Origin: Chitinophagaceae bacterium | Lineage (GTDB): Bacteria; Bacteroidota; Bacteroidia; Chitinophagales; Chitinophagaceae | NCBI GenBank assembly: GCA_013140985.1 | Contig: JABFRU010000002.1 | Location: 124,001 to 188,000 of the forward strand | Length of the DNA: 64,000 nt | Direction of reading: 5' to 3' | In this document: positions 8,707 to 17,657 of the stretch, piece by piece | Layout of the letters: each line of letters starts with the position of its first letter | Numbering within the stretch: the first letter of the stretch is position 1 | Notes under the pieces: generated by a model | Told to the model about the DNA's origin: nothing | The model's input: the letters and a program-made list of their open reading frames with translations, nothing else | Database searches by the model: none | Program-made: the position numbers and the translations under genes

Positions 8707-10501
8707 ATTGAACAAAATTTTTGATAAAAGCTGCGGGGTTCATCCTTGCTACCTGGTCAAAATCTCTTTCTTCTAATCCTCCCATCATATCCGCCAGCAT
8801 TTGTTTATCGCTTTTAAGATTACGGACAACATAAAAATCTGTTCCATATAGAACTTTTTTTCTCAGCTCATGGTTTTGCAATGTTTGTTTCAGCAATGGA
8901 AGAATAAAAGCATCATTATGCAGGATGAAACTGATGTCAGCATACACATTCCTGTATTGCAGCATCATACTGCTGATAATGGAATACCAGTCGGTGTATT
9001 TCCAGAGCTGCTCCGGTTTTCCATAAGAAACTTCATTTGAATTTTTTTTGTAGAAAAAATCAATTCCCCAATAGGGATTCTGTGATAATTCGTTACTCAG
9101 ATCATAGCGGTCCTGTTCAAAATATCTTTTCCATTCGTCATCGCCGCCGTAATGGCCGAGACAGATCTTCAGATCAGTAAGGCCATTACGAATAGTTGCT
9201 TTTTCATCATCATCATCAGGAGTGAACCCGAAAACTTCTTTCAGTCTTTCATCTTTAGTTTTTTTATAGGCCTGGTTCACTGCCTTTTTCAACCATTCTT
9301 TTTGCAGCAGGCATAAGAAATTCATGGGATGAGTAAAATTGGCGCTGAATTCATCATTTTTTGTTTGTGAAAGAAGTAGTTTATCATACTCGCCGGGGCC
9401 CACTAATTGTTTGAATACAGGATGAAAATCCCATTCCGGTTTTTTTCTTCCCCGGTAATACATCGGCCCTCTTACGCAATGTGTAAGAATGGGCAATTGC
9501 TTTTGCTCAGCATATTTCCAAAGAGGAAGCAGCAATGGGTCAAAAGGATAATAACCCAGTGCCGGGTATATTTTAAAGCCGCTGAATTTTTTGTCTTCTA
9601 TATATTCTTTGATGAAGCAATCTTCCAAAATAACTTTTCCATTCTCACACCTGTAGTTAAAAAAATCAGGTTCGGCAATCATCCTTCTTGGATCAACAAA
9701 TACAAATGGATAGATATGATTGTTTTTCTTCAATGCTGCCAACTTTTCCATTTGCACTCTATAAGGTTCTTTTACTTTTCCCGCCTCCATGTATTCCATA
9801 TCCATCGGAAGGATCACAAAGCCAGAACCATCGGGGTATTGTTTTTCCAGGTCTCCTAACGTTCTTCCCTGGTTTCTATGGAATGTAAACCTGCCAATTG
9901 CCAGGTATCTTTTTATCAAGCCACTGGTTTCTTTTCCGGGTAATTTCTTTAAGATGGAGTATGAATTTTTGAGAATTAGAAAAAGAAAGTTTCTTCCCGA
10001 CCTGAAAAAAATCACCACAGCAAGAATGAGCGCTATCTGCCACACAATATTTTTTGTTTCAAGCAGGATATTATATTTCGCAAGAAAGTTGTGAAGCTTA
10101 TTGATCTGTTCCATCATCCACCCGGTAGCCTTTTGTGCATCCGGGAATATCCAGTGAAAAAGAAAATCTGCCGCCTGCAATGTGAGAAAGAAACCAAGAA
10201 GAGCTAAGAAGGTTGAAAGAATAAAACTTCTTTTCAGAAACATTTTGATCTTGTACCGGGACGTAGCTTTTTTATTGGCAATGCCCCCATGCTTTGTTTT
10301 GCCCGGCCCTTTGCTATACCACCAGCGGAAGGCGCTGAATATCCAATGGAAATTCAGCAGCTTATAAAAGGGGCTGCGGATAACTGTTTTGCCCAAATGG
10401 GCAGGCACATGATCGCCGGTGAAAATATGGGCATGGCAATTGATGATTGGGGGTTTTTCATCAGGGTATGCCGGTCTGTTTTGTATAGCAGGTTGATCCA
10501 T
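8705..10501 (-). CDS. Amidohydrolase-family protein with inserted transmembrane segments
   Basis: About 598 residues from the ATG ending at 10501 (the longer frame adds 10 residues that lack support). It is an amidohydrolase_2-type TIM barrel: HxH in NCHAHIF near residue 22, KIYPALGYYPFDP mid-protein, a metal-binding histidine in LPILTHC, LGHYGGDD, and the late aspartate in YGTDFYVV. Between the HxH strand and the rest are two strongly hydrophobic segments (about residues 93-120 and 152-178), so the enzyme is probably membrane-anchored with the catalytic domain split by the insertion. It lies downstream of another metal-dependent hydrolase gene on the same strand. Substrate unknown. Confidence 0.8.
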   Translation of the reverse strand: MDQPAIQNRPAYPDEKPPIINCHAHIFTGDHVPAHLGKTVIRSPFYKLLNFHWIFSAFRWWYSKGPGKTKHGGIANKKATSRYKIKMFLKRSFILSTFLALLGFFLTLQAADFLFHWIFPDAQKATGWMMEQINKLHNFLAKYNILLETKNIVWQIALILAVVIFFRSGRNFLFLILKNSYSILKKLPGKETSGLIKRYLAIGRFTFHRNQGRTLGDLEKQYPDGSGFVILPMDMEYMEAGKVKEPYRVQMEKLAALKKNNHIYPFVFVDPRRMIAEPDFFNYRCENGKVILEDCFIKEYIEDKKFSGFKIYPALGYYPFDPLLLPLWKYAEQKQLPILTHCVRGPMYYRGRKKPEWDFHPVFKQLVGPGEYDKLLLSQTKNDEFSANFTHPMNFLCLLQKEWLKKAVNQAYKKTKDERLKEVFGFTPDDDDEKATIRNGLTDLKICLGHYGGDDEWKRYFEQDRYDLSNELSQNPYWGIDFFYKKNSNEVSYGKPEQLWKYTDWYSIISSMMLQYRNVYADISFILHNDAFILPLLKQTLQNHELRKKVLYGTDFYVVRNLKSDKQMLADMMGGLEERDFDQVARMNPAAFIKNFVQ

Positions 10502-10515
10502 TGTGTTATTTTTTA

Positions 10516-10599
10516 TTTCCCACAAAGCCACAAAGAATTCTAAGCGTTTAAAATCAATATAAGTATTTTTCTTTGTGTTCTTGGAGTCTTAGTGGGAAA
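10516..10599. repeat. TTTCCCAC-bounded imperfect hairpin repeat, copy 1
   Basis: It starts with TTTCCCACAAAG and ends with the inverted counterpart CTTAGTGGGAAA; the arms match imperfectly over about 25 bases, including the inner CAAAGAA / TTCTTGG parts. It lies between two same-strand genes. Three further copies occur at 30499, 51432 and 60805; copies 1 and 2 share a central AAGTATTTT. Confidence 0.8.
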
Positions 10600-10621
10600 C
10601 ACTTTTGCGATGAGTGCTAAT

Positions 10622-12142
10622 TTAAAACCATGTTCTGAAAAAATTCCAGGCATTGTCATGAAAGATCTTTTGTACTACCTCATCTGCTTTGATCTTATTG
10701 AATGAATGTTTCAGCCGGTCCGGATGATCTTTAAAATAAGTGTAGGCATGCCTTTCCAAATAACCGGCCAGGTCATCATATTCTTCCATGGTCCAGTATG
10801 CATTCAGCGGGTCCACCAGGCCGTCATAATCAGAGCCAATACCCATATTGCCCCATGCGTAGAGACCGTTATCATCCAGCAGTTCTGCAATGTATTGCAC
10901 CTGGTTCCAGACCAATTTACTGCGGTAATGCATGATCTTGTTGCGGAACAATGAATTCTTTACATTTTTGATCGCTTCATCATTCGCTAATCTTCTTTCA
11001 TCTAATTGAATACCGATGATGCCGGCGCTTTGTACCATAGCGATGATCTCATCATCATAAAAATTGATGAGGTTATGATCTTTGAACTTGCCATCCCCGC
11101 CAATTTTATCTTCAAGAGGAGTAATGAACGTATCACCCAGTTCAGGGTATTTTGAAACAGTTTGTCCATAAGCAGGCAGCCCGTTACAAACACCATGACT
11201 CATAAAGATGGGTACCTCGTTATTGTATTTTGTTTTGCGGAGTTCATAAAATCTTTTTCGGGAAAGCGGACTCATGTGCTTTACATCTACCAGTATTCTT
11301 TTTCCCCCGGTTTTATCCAGTAATATATCGAGCACTTCCTCTCCCAGTTTTGTAAACCCGCTGTTAACACCTTTTTCCTGGTCAGTCAGTTTACCGATCT
11401 CTTTTCGTAAACTGCGGGCATGGCCGCAGAGTTCATTGTAAAAATGATGGGCGAATGTTACAAACCAGGGACTATGATCAAGATTCTTTAATGCTTTTGC
11501 ATTCTTTTTTACTTCAGCAGGATCGCATTCTTTTTCCAAACCGCAATTCAATACATGCATACCTTCCACCGCACAGATTATGGACATGATGATCGGTTTG
11601 CTGCTTTTCTGACCCACTTCCGGATCATCATTGGCAGCAATATTCAATTGCAGTTCGGTGAAGTTACGGGGCAGGCGATAAGTGAACCAGTGCCCGTCAA
11701 TTTTAACCGTATTATTCTCGCATTCTTCCATGAATTTCATCTCGTTCATAAAATCTTTCCAGTAATCTTTTAATGCCTGTATGGTATTGATACGGGGAAT
11801 GCCAAAACCGGCGGCAAAATCATTGATAAGGTCAGCAATGATATGGGTGCCCAATTTGTTTTTGAGAAATCCCTGTTCAGTAGCACCCAATCCTGCGGTC
11901 AGCACCATATTTCTTCCATACTGCGCCGATGTAAGATTGGTTTGTGAAAATTTGGTGACGCTGAAAAATATATTGAACAATTTATCACTGAGCGATGGCG
12001 GATCATAATGCCAGAGGCTTGATCTGTTGGAAGGTGAAGTGCTTTGTGGCTCCGGTTTTTTCTTCGCATCCTTATGCGAACGGCCAAAAGGTTTGTACTG
12101 CGGATGACAATGCAGGTCAATAGAGAAATTAGGAAAAGGCAT
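10622..12142 (-). CDS. Membrane dipeptidase (M19)-like metal-dependent hydrolase
   Basis: About 506 residues using the ATG ending at 12142, which puts the first metal motif IDLHCHP immediately after the start; the longer frame adds 19 residues of non-conserved sequence. Residues expected for renal-dipeptidase-like enzymes are present: VEGMH in place of the usual IEGGH, LVDVKHMS, a histidine in IFMSHGV, and GSDYDGL. It is longer than a typical M19 protein (about 350-400). No signal peptide is seen, so it is probably cytoplasmic. The downstream membrane-anchored amidohydrolase is 120 bases away, with a hairpin repeat between. Likely a dipeptidase or related amidohydrolase; substrate not determinable. 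Confidence 0.8.
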   Translation of the reverse strand: MPFPNFSIDLHCHPQYKPFGRSHKDAKKKPEPQSTSPSNRSSLWHYDPPSLSDKLFNIFFSVTKFSQTNLTSAQYGRNMVLTAGLGATEQGFLKNKLGTHIIADLINDFAAGFGIPRINTIQALKDYWKDFMNEMKFMEECENNTVKIDGHWFTYRLPRNFTELQLNIAANDDPEVGQKSSKPIIMSIICAVEGMHVLNCGLEKECDPAEVKKNAKALKNLDHSPWFVTFAHHFYNELCGHARSLRKEIGKLTDQEKGVNSGFTKLGEEVLDILLDKTGGKRILVDVKHMSPLSRKRFYELRKTKYNNEVPIFMSHGVCNGLPAYGQTVSKYPELGDTFITPLEDKIGGDGKFKDHNLINFYDDEIIAMVQSAGIIGIQLDERRLANDEAIKNVKNSLFRNKIMHYRSKLVWNQVQYIAELLDDNGLYAWGNMGIGSDYDGLVDPLNAYWTMEEYDDLAGYLERHAYTYFKDHPDRLKHSFNKIKADEVVQKIFHDNAWNFFRTWF

Positions 12143-12497
12143 AGCAGTTGGTTTAAGGTTTAATAATGATCGCCAAACTATTTGCGAAAAACAATGCACT
12201 AATCAGTACCCGGTTGGTTTCAGGGGTGGGGAAGGAGATATAAATATCGGGTGTTGGGGGGAAAGAAACAATAATTAGCGCCACTATATACTTGCCATTA
12301 AAAATTATTCGACCAGATTTGTATTTTCTAAATAAAAGTTGTTATTTGGAATCTCTTTAAGGCGTCTGTCTGGTAAGCAATTCCTGTACTTTATTGTGAA
12401 GAGTGAAAACACGGTCAATCATTAGGTGATTTGACTATTGTATTATTTGCGCCATTAGCCCAAGTTTGTTGTACTGAAAAAATATTAAAACACTGTT
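12143..12497. other. 355-bp gap between divergent genes
   Basis: The gap separates the M19-like gene and the three-gene cassette, which are divergently transcribed, so promoters for both are expected here. I see no clean TAnnTTTG on either strand; the nearest candidate for the cassette is TATTATTTG at 12441-12449, which has one extra base. No RNA gene or repeat recognised. Confidence 0.5.
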
Positions 12498-14018
12498 ATG
12501 ATAAAACATTTGAAGCTAGTTTTTTTATTCTTCTTTTGGGGATTGTTAACCATACCAATGTTTGCACAAGATCAGGATAAAGATAAAAAGGAGAAAAGTG
12601 CAGCCACTAAAGATGTTGTGGAGTTTGACTTCGATATTGAGGATGGGAAAATAAAAGGATTTGAAGATCTTATACCTTTTGACAAGCAAGTATCTATATT
12701 ATTTACTCATATTCCTGAGAAAGCTAACAAAATTACAGTTACGATTTATGAATTTCGGCCTCGCAAGTCGCCTGTCAAGGTTCAACTTGATAGCATTGCG
12801 ATTTGGGAAAGAACTTCTGCAGAGGAGAAATCTGCGATTGTAACATTGGTAGATAAATTTAAACCCAATAGAGATTATGATTTTAAAATAAAAGTTGGGA
12901 TAGAAAAACCGGCAAACGAGGATGAGAAAAATAAAGCTAGGGAAGTTCTGGGTGAAAGTGGAGATCTGCAAATGGTCTTTAACAAAATGGCCTGGGAATA
13001 TATAGGTAAAGAAATTGACAACCCGGGAAGTATAAGCTATTATGAAGTATTGGAAGCACATAAAAATGACATCATAGGCATTATGAGAAATGAGATCAAA
13101 AGCATTGATGCTTCATTTGAATTAAAAAATCCTGACCCGCTAGTAGTGCTGGAGGAAGTTTCAACTTTTGTTGATGCAGCATTAGATGTTGCCACAAAGA
13201 TTCAACTACAAAATGAAAATGCAACTGCTCTTCTTGCAAACGTAAAAGATACTTCCAAACTTTTCCCGCTTTACAACAGTTATAAAGTGCGAACCGGGAA
13301 TTTGCTTAATAATATCAAAAAAATTAATTGGTACGGTTTGGTTTCTTTAGATGATGCAACGTTTTCGGATGGCTCTTTTAATATTAATATTGAAGGGTTG
13401 GTCACAGAATTTAAAAGTATTTTCACAGAAGCGGACCTTAGTAGTTGGAAGGCTGTAAATGATGCTTTGGCGCAGTCACTTAAAGCAAGAGATGCTTTGA
13501 AAGATTCAGTCATTGAAAAAATTGCGATACATAGTTTATACTATTTCAGCGCCCCTCAAAAAACCTATCCTGCGGACTTCCAGGAAATGTCGAAGATGTA
13601 CATAACACTTGATGTGGGAGTAGCATATGCAGCACGAATGGACAGAGTTTTGACTTATTCAGGAGTTAATATTTATTTCAGGCCAATTAATAAATCGATC
13701 CCGCTAAGCCATTACAAATTCTGGCAAGGGCTTGCTGTAAGAACCTCATTACTGATCGGAATAACAATGAATTCTGTGAATAAGGATAATATAAGGAAAG
13801 GTCTTATCGATGATAAGGCACTTGTAACAGGGTTGGGGTTCAGGCTGGTTCCTTTTCTCAAACTGAATGCCGGCACGATGATCCATTATCGTTTCGATAA
13901 TAATCCATTGCTGACACAGGAAAGGTATTACACTTCTTTTAGCCCATTTGTTTCAGTTTCACTTGATATCGATATTAAATCGCTATTCTCAGGTGTAGGG
14001 AATGCTATTTTTAAATAA
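12498..14018 (+). CDS. Envelope protein of unknown function, first gene of a three-gene cassette
   Basis: 506 residues with a signal peptide (hydrophobic core to about residue 22, ending in MFAQ). A lysine/aspartate-rich linker follows, then a mixed alpha/beta region (about 40-350) with a helical part around 200-330. The last 130 residues alternate aromatic and polar residues (GVNIYFRPIN, WQGLAVRTSLLIG, LGFRLVPFLKLNAG) and end in a strand, which resembles outer-membrane beta-barrel strands. I do not recognise the family. The following two genes start 13 and 374 bases after its end and probably share its transcript. Confidence 0.7.
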   Translation: MIKHLKLVFLFFFWGLLTIPMFAQDQDKDKKEKSAATKDVVEFDFDIEDGKIKGFEDLIPFDKQVSILFTHIPEKANKITVTIYEFRPRKSPVKVQLDSIAIWERTSAEEKSAIVTLVDKFKPNRDYDFKIKVGIEKPANEDEKNKAREVLGESGDLQMVFNKMAWEYIGKEIDNPGSISYYEVLEAHKNDIIGIMRNEIKSIDASFELKNPDPLVVLEEVSTFVDAALDVATKIQLQNENATALLANVKDTSKLFPLYNSYKVRTGNLLNNIKKINWYGLVSLDDATFSDGSFNINIEGLVTEFKSIFTEADLSSWKAVNDALAQSLKARDALKDSVIEKIAIHSLYYFSAPQKTYPADFQEMSKMYITLDVGVAYAARMDRVLTYSGVNIYFRPINKSIPLSHYKFWQGLAVRTSLLIGITMNSVNKDNIRKGLIDDKALVTGLGFRLVPFLKLNAGTMIHYRFDNNPLLTQERYYTSFSPFVSVSLDIDIKSLFSGVGNAIFK

Positions 14019-14031
14019 AAAAACAATAACT

Positions 14032-14385
14032 ATGTCACTAGACGTTTCTGTTCTAAAACCCGATCCGGGTAAAATTAAAAAAGGCGTTACTTCCGTTAAA
14101 TTTACCTATAACGGAATTGTAAGCGGAGTGACGGATAATAAAGTCACACTTGAATTATTCCTGGATCCGGAAGCTCCGATTTTTATTGGAGACGCTGATG
14201 GGAACTTGAATAAGTCAATTGTTTATACTCAAAATTTTCCTTCGGCAATTAAGTCATTGAGTAAAACAATTGCAATTACAGTGACCCAGGTCACTGCTTT
14301 GCGTAGTTGCAGGTTACGTCTTGAAGCCAGAGATTCGAAAGGATTTAGGTCCGCTTGTAATTCTCATATTATAATATTTAAGTAA
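14032..14385 (+). CDS. Small protein of unknown function, second gene of the cassette
   Basis: About 117 residues from the ATG at 14032; a longer frame from 14002 overlaps the upstream gene and is less likely. There is no signal peptide. The sequence is rich in V, T and K with alternating hydrophobic positions (VTSVKFTYNGIVSG, KVTLELFLDP, TIAITVTQVTALRS), suggesting an all-beta Ig-like or lipocalin-like sandwich. No known family recognised. Because its neighbours are an exported protein and a lipoprotein, a cytoplasmic binding partner or a cargo exported by another route are both possible. Confidence 0.6.
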   Translation: MSLDVSVLKPDPGKIKKGVTSVKFTYNGIVSGVTDNKVTLELFLDPEAPIFIGDADGNLNKSIVYTQNFPSAIKSLSKTIAITVTQVTALRSCRLRLEARDSKGFRSACNSHIIIFK

Positions 14386-14392
14386 ACAGACT

Positions 14393-15109
14393 ATGAAAAA
14401 AATATTTGCCTTCGCCTTTGTAGTGAGTATTTTAAGCGGTTGTGATAAAGATGACGAAGTGTACTCATTGGGCAATGCACTCAATGTGCCGGTTCAAAAT
14501 CTTGTCTCCATAAGCAGTATCAGTAAACCACAACTGGAAGCTGATAGTCTTGGGATAACAGTCATAGAAGTCAAGTTGCACCCGGAGGCAGATTCATTTG
14601 CAAAGAATATTTACTTCACTACTTCAAAAGGATTGTTTTTGAACGGCAGGCAGGCAGATTCTGTAAGAGCGAATTCTAACGGAATCGCTACAATAAGTTT
14701 GTTAAGTAATGATTTCGGTACTGCCAACATAAGAGTACAATCAAAACAAATACAGGTAGATGGTATAGTCAATTTTACCCCTTCACTTCCGGATGATATG
14801 CTTATGACTGCAGATAACTACATCGGTGACACATTGCAGTCCTTTACAGTAACAAATAAGCTATTCAGGAACCCGGGAAGAGGTAAGGTTTCAGACCCGG
14901 TTAAAGTATTTTACTCTGTTGTTCCTGATGTGCCAGGTTCTCCTGACCTGGTCTATCCTCCCTTTGCATTTTCATCCGGGAAAGAAACAGCAATAACAAT
15001 TCTTAATCCTCTGAGAGCTTTAGGCAGATATAGAGTGCATGCTAAAACAGTAGCGGCTTCAGCCCCAACAGATACAATAAGGAGATCAATCCTGCTTACG
15101 ATTCAGTGA
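14393..15109 (+). CDS. Lipoprotein with Ig-like folds, third gene of the cassette
   Basis: 238 residues. The N-terminus MKKIFAFAFVVSILSGC is a type II signal peptide with lipobox LSGC at residues 14-17, followed by DKDDE. The body is beta-rich with two Ig-like segments (about 45-130 and 135-235); the first has the TSKGLFLNGRQADSVRANSNGIA pattern seen in Big-type Ig domains. It begins seven bases after the preceding stop. Likely an outer-membrane lipoprotein working with the other two cassette products; role unknown. Confidence 0.75.
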   Translation: MKKIFAFAFVVSILSGCDKDDEVYSLGNALNVPVQNLVSISSISKPQLEADSLGITVIEVKLHPEADSFAKNIYFTTSKGLFLNGRQADSVRANSNGIATISLLSNDFGTANIRVQSKQIQVDGIVNFTPSLPDDMLMTADNYIGDTLQSFTVTNKLFRNPGRGKVSDPVKVFYSVVPDVPGSPDLVYPPFAFSSGKETAITILNPLRALGRYRVHAKTVAASAPTDTIRRSILLTIQ

Positions 15110-15115
15110 TTCTAT

Positions 15116-15619
15116 CTATGCACACATCTCCACCTTAAACGTTAAACTGAAATAGCGGTAAAAATGTCCCTGTCCATTCTCAGAACGGGAATTCCATGCC
15201 TGGCCAAATGAAAAAGGATGCTTGGCATGACTGGCTGCTTCACCAAGACCGATGAGTGCATTATCGCTTTTCAGGCGGAAGCCATAGACCTTGTCTTTTT
15301 GTAATTGTACCGGCTCAAATTCAAAACTGATCCAATGTGCCTGGTCCTTTCTTTCTATAGCCAGCTTGCTTCCGGTGATAGCAGGCCCCCATGTTTTAGA
15401 AGCGGGGTCAAATTCATGAAGAGTTAATTCAACTTCACCTTCCTGGCTGACGGCAGATGAAAATACCTGGATATTATTCAACAGACCTTCGGAAGGACAT
15501 TGAAAAGTTTGCCCGGCGAGGCGGCCATGCGGATCGCTTTGCAAATGACCGACCCAAAGAGTTGTATTATTTTCTGTTTGAGTGAGAACAGGACGACTGT
15601 TGCGTTGGTTAGTTTTCAT
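15116..15619 (-). CDS. Protein of unknown function
   Basis: 167 residues without a signal peptide. The sequence alternates hydrophobic and polar residues (QVFSSAVSQEGEVELTLHEF, AHWISFEFEPVQLQKDKVYGFRLKS), fitting a beta-sandwich of carbohydrate-binding or choice-of-anchor type, but I recognise no family. Its stop is 6 bases from the convergent lipoprotein gene and no terminator hairpin fits in between, so the two transcripts probably overlap. Confidence 0.65.
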   Translation of the reverse strand: MKTNQRNSRPVLTQTENNTTLWVGHLQSDPHGRLAGQTFQCPSEGLLNNIQVFSSAVSQEGEVELTLHEFDPASKTWGPAITGSKLAIERKDQAHWISFEFEPVQLQKDKVYGFRLKSDNALIGLGEAASHAKHPFSFGQAWNSRSENGQGHFYRYFSLTFKVEMCA

Positions 15620-15743
15620 AAGTGCTGTTTTAATATAAGTAAATAGAATACAGGCAGCAGTTTTGGCAGGATATCAGGATAACTTCTACTCACAAGGCTT
15701 TATTGTTTGATACCAGTTAAATATTGGCGGCATGGGTATATTT

Positions 15744-15752
15744 TTATCCACT
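15744..15752 (+). promoter_or_regulatory. DnaA-box-like nonamer (8 of 9)
   Basis: TTATCCACT differs from the DnaA box TTATCCACA at the last base. It lies 286 bases before the dnaB start. Confidence 0.35.
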
Positions 15753-15824
15753 TACTGTGCTAAATCTCCGGGGCTTTTACTAAGGATTTTAATTAAATTG
15801 ACAAAGACCTCAGGCAAATTTTTT

Positions 15825-15833
15825 TGTGGATAA
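15825..15833 (-). promoter_or_regulatory. DnaA-box match (9 of 9)
   Basis: TGTGGATAA is the exact complement of TTATCCACA, 72 bases from the first box and in opposite orientation, with AT-rich sequence between. Possible DnaA control of dnaB or chance. Confidence 0.45.
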
Positions 15834-16037
15834 CCCAAGAAAGTCGGTGCTTAAAAGGTGCAGAAAGAAAAAGTCTTTTGAAAAGAAAATGGAAAGAGTA
15901 GTTCCCTTATTTTCGTTGCACTGACTGACGGAAACATTCCACTGAAGAAAAGAAATTTCTTGACATAAGATTGGAGTTGCGCCTAAGGTCATTGAAGTAA
16001 AAATCAATGAATAACCCTTTATCGCTATTACTGAACA

Positions 16038-17597
16038 ATGGATCTTACTAACCTCAACAAAGACCGCAAACAAAGAAGAAAATCTCCGCTCGACTTAGGG
16101 ACAATGGTGTACGGCAAAGTACCACCACAGGCAAAAGACCTTGAAGAAGCAGTGCTTGGCGCTGTAATGCTGGAAAAAAGTGCATTTGATACTGTTGTAG
16201 AAATACTCAAACCTGAATGTTTTTATGTAGAAGCTCACCAGCGCATATTCAGGGCCATGCAAAGCCTTAGCAATAAAAGCCAGCCAATAGATATTCTAAC
16301 TGTTGCAGAAGAATTGAAGTTCAAAGAAGAACTGGAAATGGTGGGCGGCGCTTATTATGTAACCAAACTCACCAATGCTGTTGTTTCATCGGCCAATATT
16401 GAAGCACATGCAAGAATTATCCTTCAAAAATTCATACAAAGAGAGTTGATCCGCATCAGCGGCGAGATCATTGGTGATGCGTATGAAGATTCAACCGATG
16501 TTTTTGACCTGCTGGATGATGCCGAGACCAAATTATTTGAAATAACGAATAACCACCTCCGGAAAAATTTTGATACACTTGATTCGGTATTGGTAAAGAC
16601 CATTCAGCGCATCGAAGACCTGCGCCATAAGAATGAAGATGTGACAGGGGTACCAAGTGGCTTTGCATCACTTGACCGGGTTACTTACGGATGGCAAAAT
16701 ACCGATCTTATTATTTTGGCTGCAAGACCTGCGGTTGGTAAAACTGCATTTGCACTCAACCTTGCCCGCAATGCTGTTATGCATACCGGCAAGTCAACGC
16801 CGGTAGCTTTGTTCTCATTGGAAATGAGCGCAGGCCAGTTGGTACAAAGGATATTGTCTGCAGAAAGCGAAATATGGCTGGAAAAAATTGCAAGAGGAAA
16901 GTTAGAAGAGCATGAAATGAAGCAACTCTATGCAAGGGGTATTCAGCGTTTGGCGCAGGCACCTTTATTCATTGATGATACTCCGGCCCTCAACATTTTT
17001 GAATTAAGGGCAAAATGCCGCCGTTTAAAAAACAAACATAACATCGGGCTGATCATTATAGATTATTTGCAATTAATGAGTGGGACGGGTGAGAATCGCA
17101 ACTCAAACCGGGAACAGGAGATCAGTAATATTTCGAGGAACCTGAAAGCACTGGCAAAAGAATTAAGTGTTCCCATCATTGCTTTATCACAGTTAAGCCG
17201 TGCAGTGGAAACAAGAAGCGCCGGTAAAGATGGTAACAAGATGCCGCAACTGAGTGACCTCCGGGAATCCGGCGCTATTGAACAGGATGCAGATATGGTG
17301 ATGTTCCTCTATCGCCCGGAATATTATGATATCACTCAAAATGAGATGGGAGAAAGTAACCGGGGAGAAACATTGGTGAGAATAGCCAAGCACCGGAATG
17401 GTTCATTGGAAACAATTAAGCTGAGAGCATTATTACATATCCAGAAATTTACAGAAGATGATGGCAGTTTTGGTACCGGGTTATCCGGCAACTGGAAACC
17501 GGTGAGTGATATTGATGGCGATGGAGGAGCGAGGGTGTTTGTGCAAACCGGCAGCAAGATGAATGATCTGAAGGATGAAGGCGAAATGCCATTCTGA
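16038..17597 (+). CDS. dnaB: Replicative DNA helicase DnaB
   Basis: 519 residues, the usual length plus a short N-terminal extension. The DnaB N-terminal domain occupies about residues 30-135 (KDLEEAVLGAVMLEKSAF ...). The RecA-like C-terminal ATPase begins near 195, with Walker A ARPAVGKTA near 230-238, the LFSLEMSAGQ helicase motif, Walker B IIIDYLQLM near 335, and the SQLSRAVE and LRESGAIEQDAD motifs. No intein interrupts it. It unwinds DNA as a hexamer at the replication fork. The stop codon is the first three bases of a 7-bp repeat array. Confidence 0.97.
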   Translation: MDLTNLNKDRKQRRKSPLDLGTMVYGKVPPQAKDLEEAVLGAVMLEKSAFDTVVEILKPECFYVEAHQRIFRAMQSLSNKSQPIDILTVAEELKFKEELEMVGGAYYVTKLTNAVVSSANIEAHARIILQKFIQRELIRISGEIIGDAYEDSTDVFDLLDDAETKLFEITNNHLRKNFDTLDSVLVKTIQRIEDLRHKNEDVTGVPSGFASLDRVTYGWQNTDLIILAARPAVGKTAFALNLARNAVMHTGKSTPVALFSLEMSAGQLVQRILSAESEIWLEKIARGKLEEHEMKQLYARGIQRLAQAPLFIDDTPALNIFELRAKCRRLKNKHNIGLIIIDYLQLMSGTGENRNSNREQEISNISRNLKALAKELSVPIIALSQLSRAVETRSAGKDGNKMPQLSDLRESGAIEQDADMVMFLYRPEYYDITQNEMGESNRGETLVRIAKHRNGSLETIKLRALLHIQKFTEDDGSFGTGLSGNWKPVSDIDGDGGARVFVQTGSKMNDLKDEGEMPF

Positions 17598-17629
17598 TTT
17601 CAGAATGCAGATTTAAGATTTTAGATTTG
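17595..17629 (+). repeat. 7-bp tandem array starting at the dnaB stop codon
   Basis: Five 7-bp units in register with the TGA stop: TGATTTC, AGAATGC, AGATTTA, AGATTTT, AGATTTG. A GTCTCG...CGGGAC inverted repeat follows at 17629-17647, before the rsmE start. Confidence 0.65.
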
Positions 17630-17657
17630 TCTCGTTTCAAACGGGACATTCTTGTTT

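Larger units (their letters stand above)
15620..16037. other. 418-bp gap upstream of dnaB
   Basis: It separates divergent genes. It contains an AT-rich block (15780-15825) flanked by two DnaA-box-like nonamers (annotated separately). No coding frame is convincing; an 87-codon opposite-strand frame here looks like chance. No clear TAnnTTTG is present; TATTTTCG at about 15910 is one base off. Confidence 0.5.

Noticed and set aside
15744-15833. Chromosomal origin of replication
   Set aside because: Only two DnaA boxes and no typical origin neighbours (dnaA, rpmH) are visible; reported as possible regulation only.
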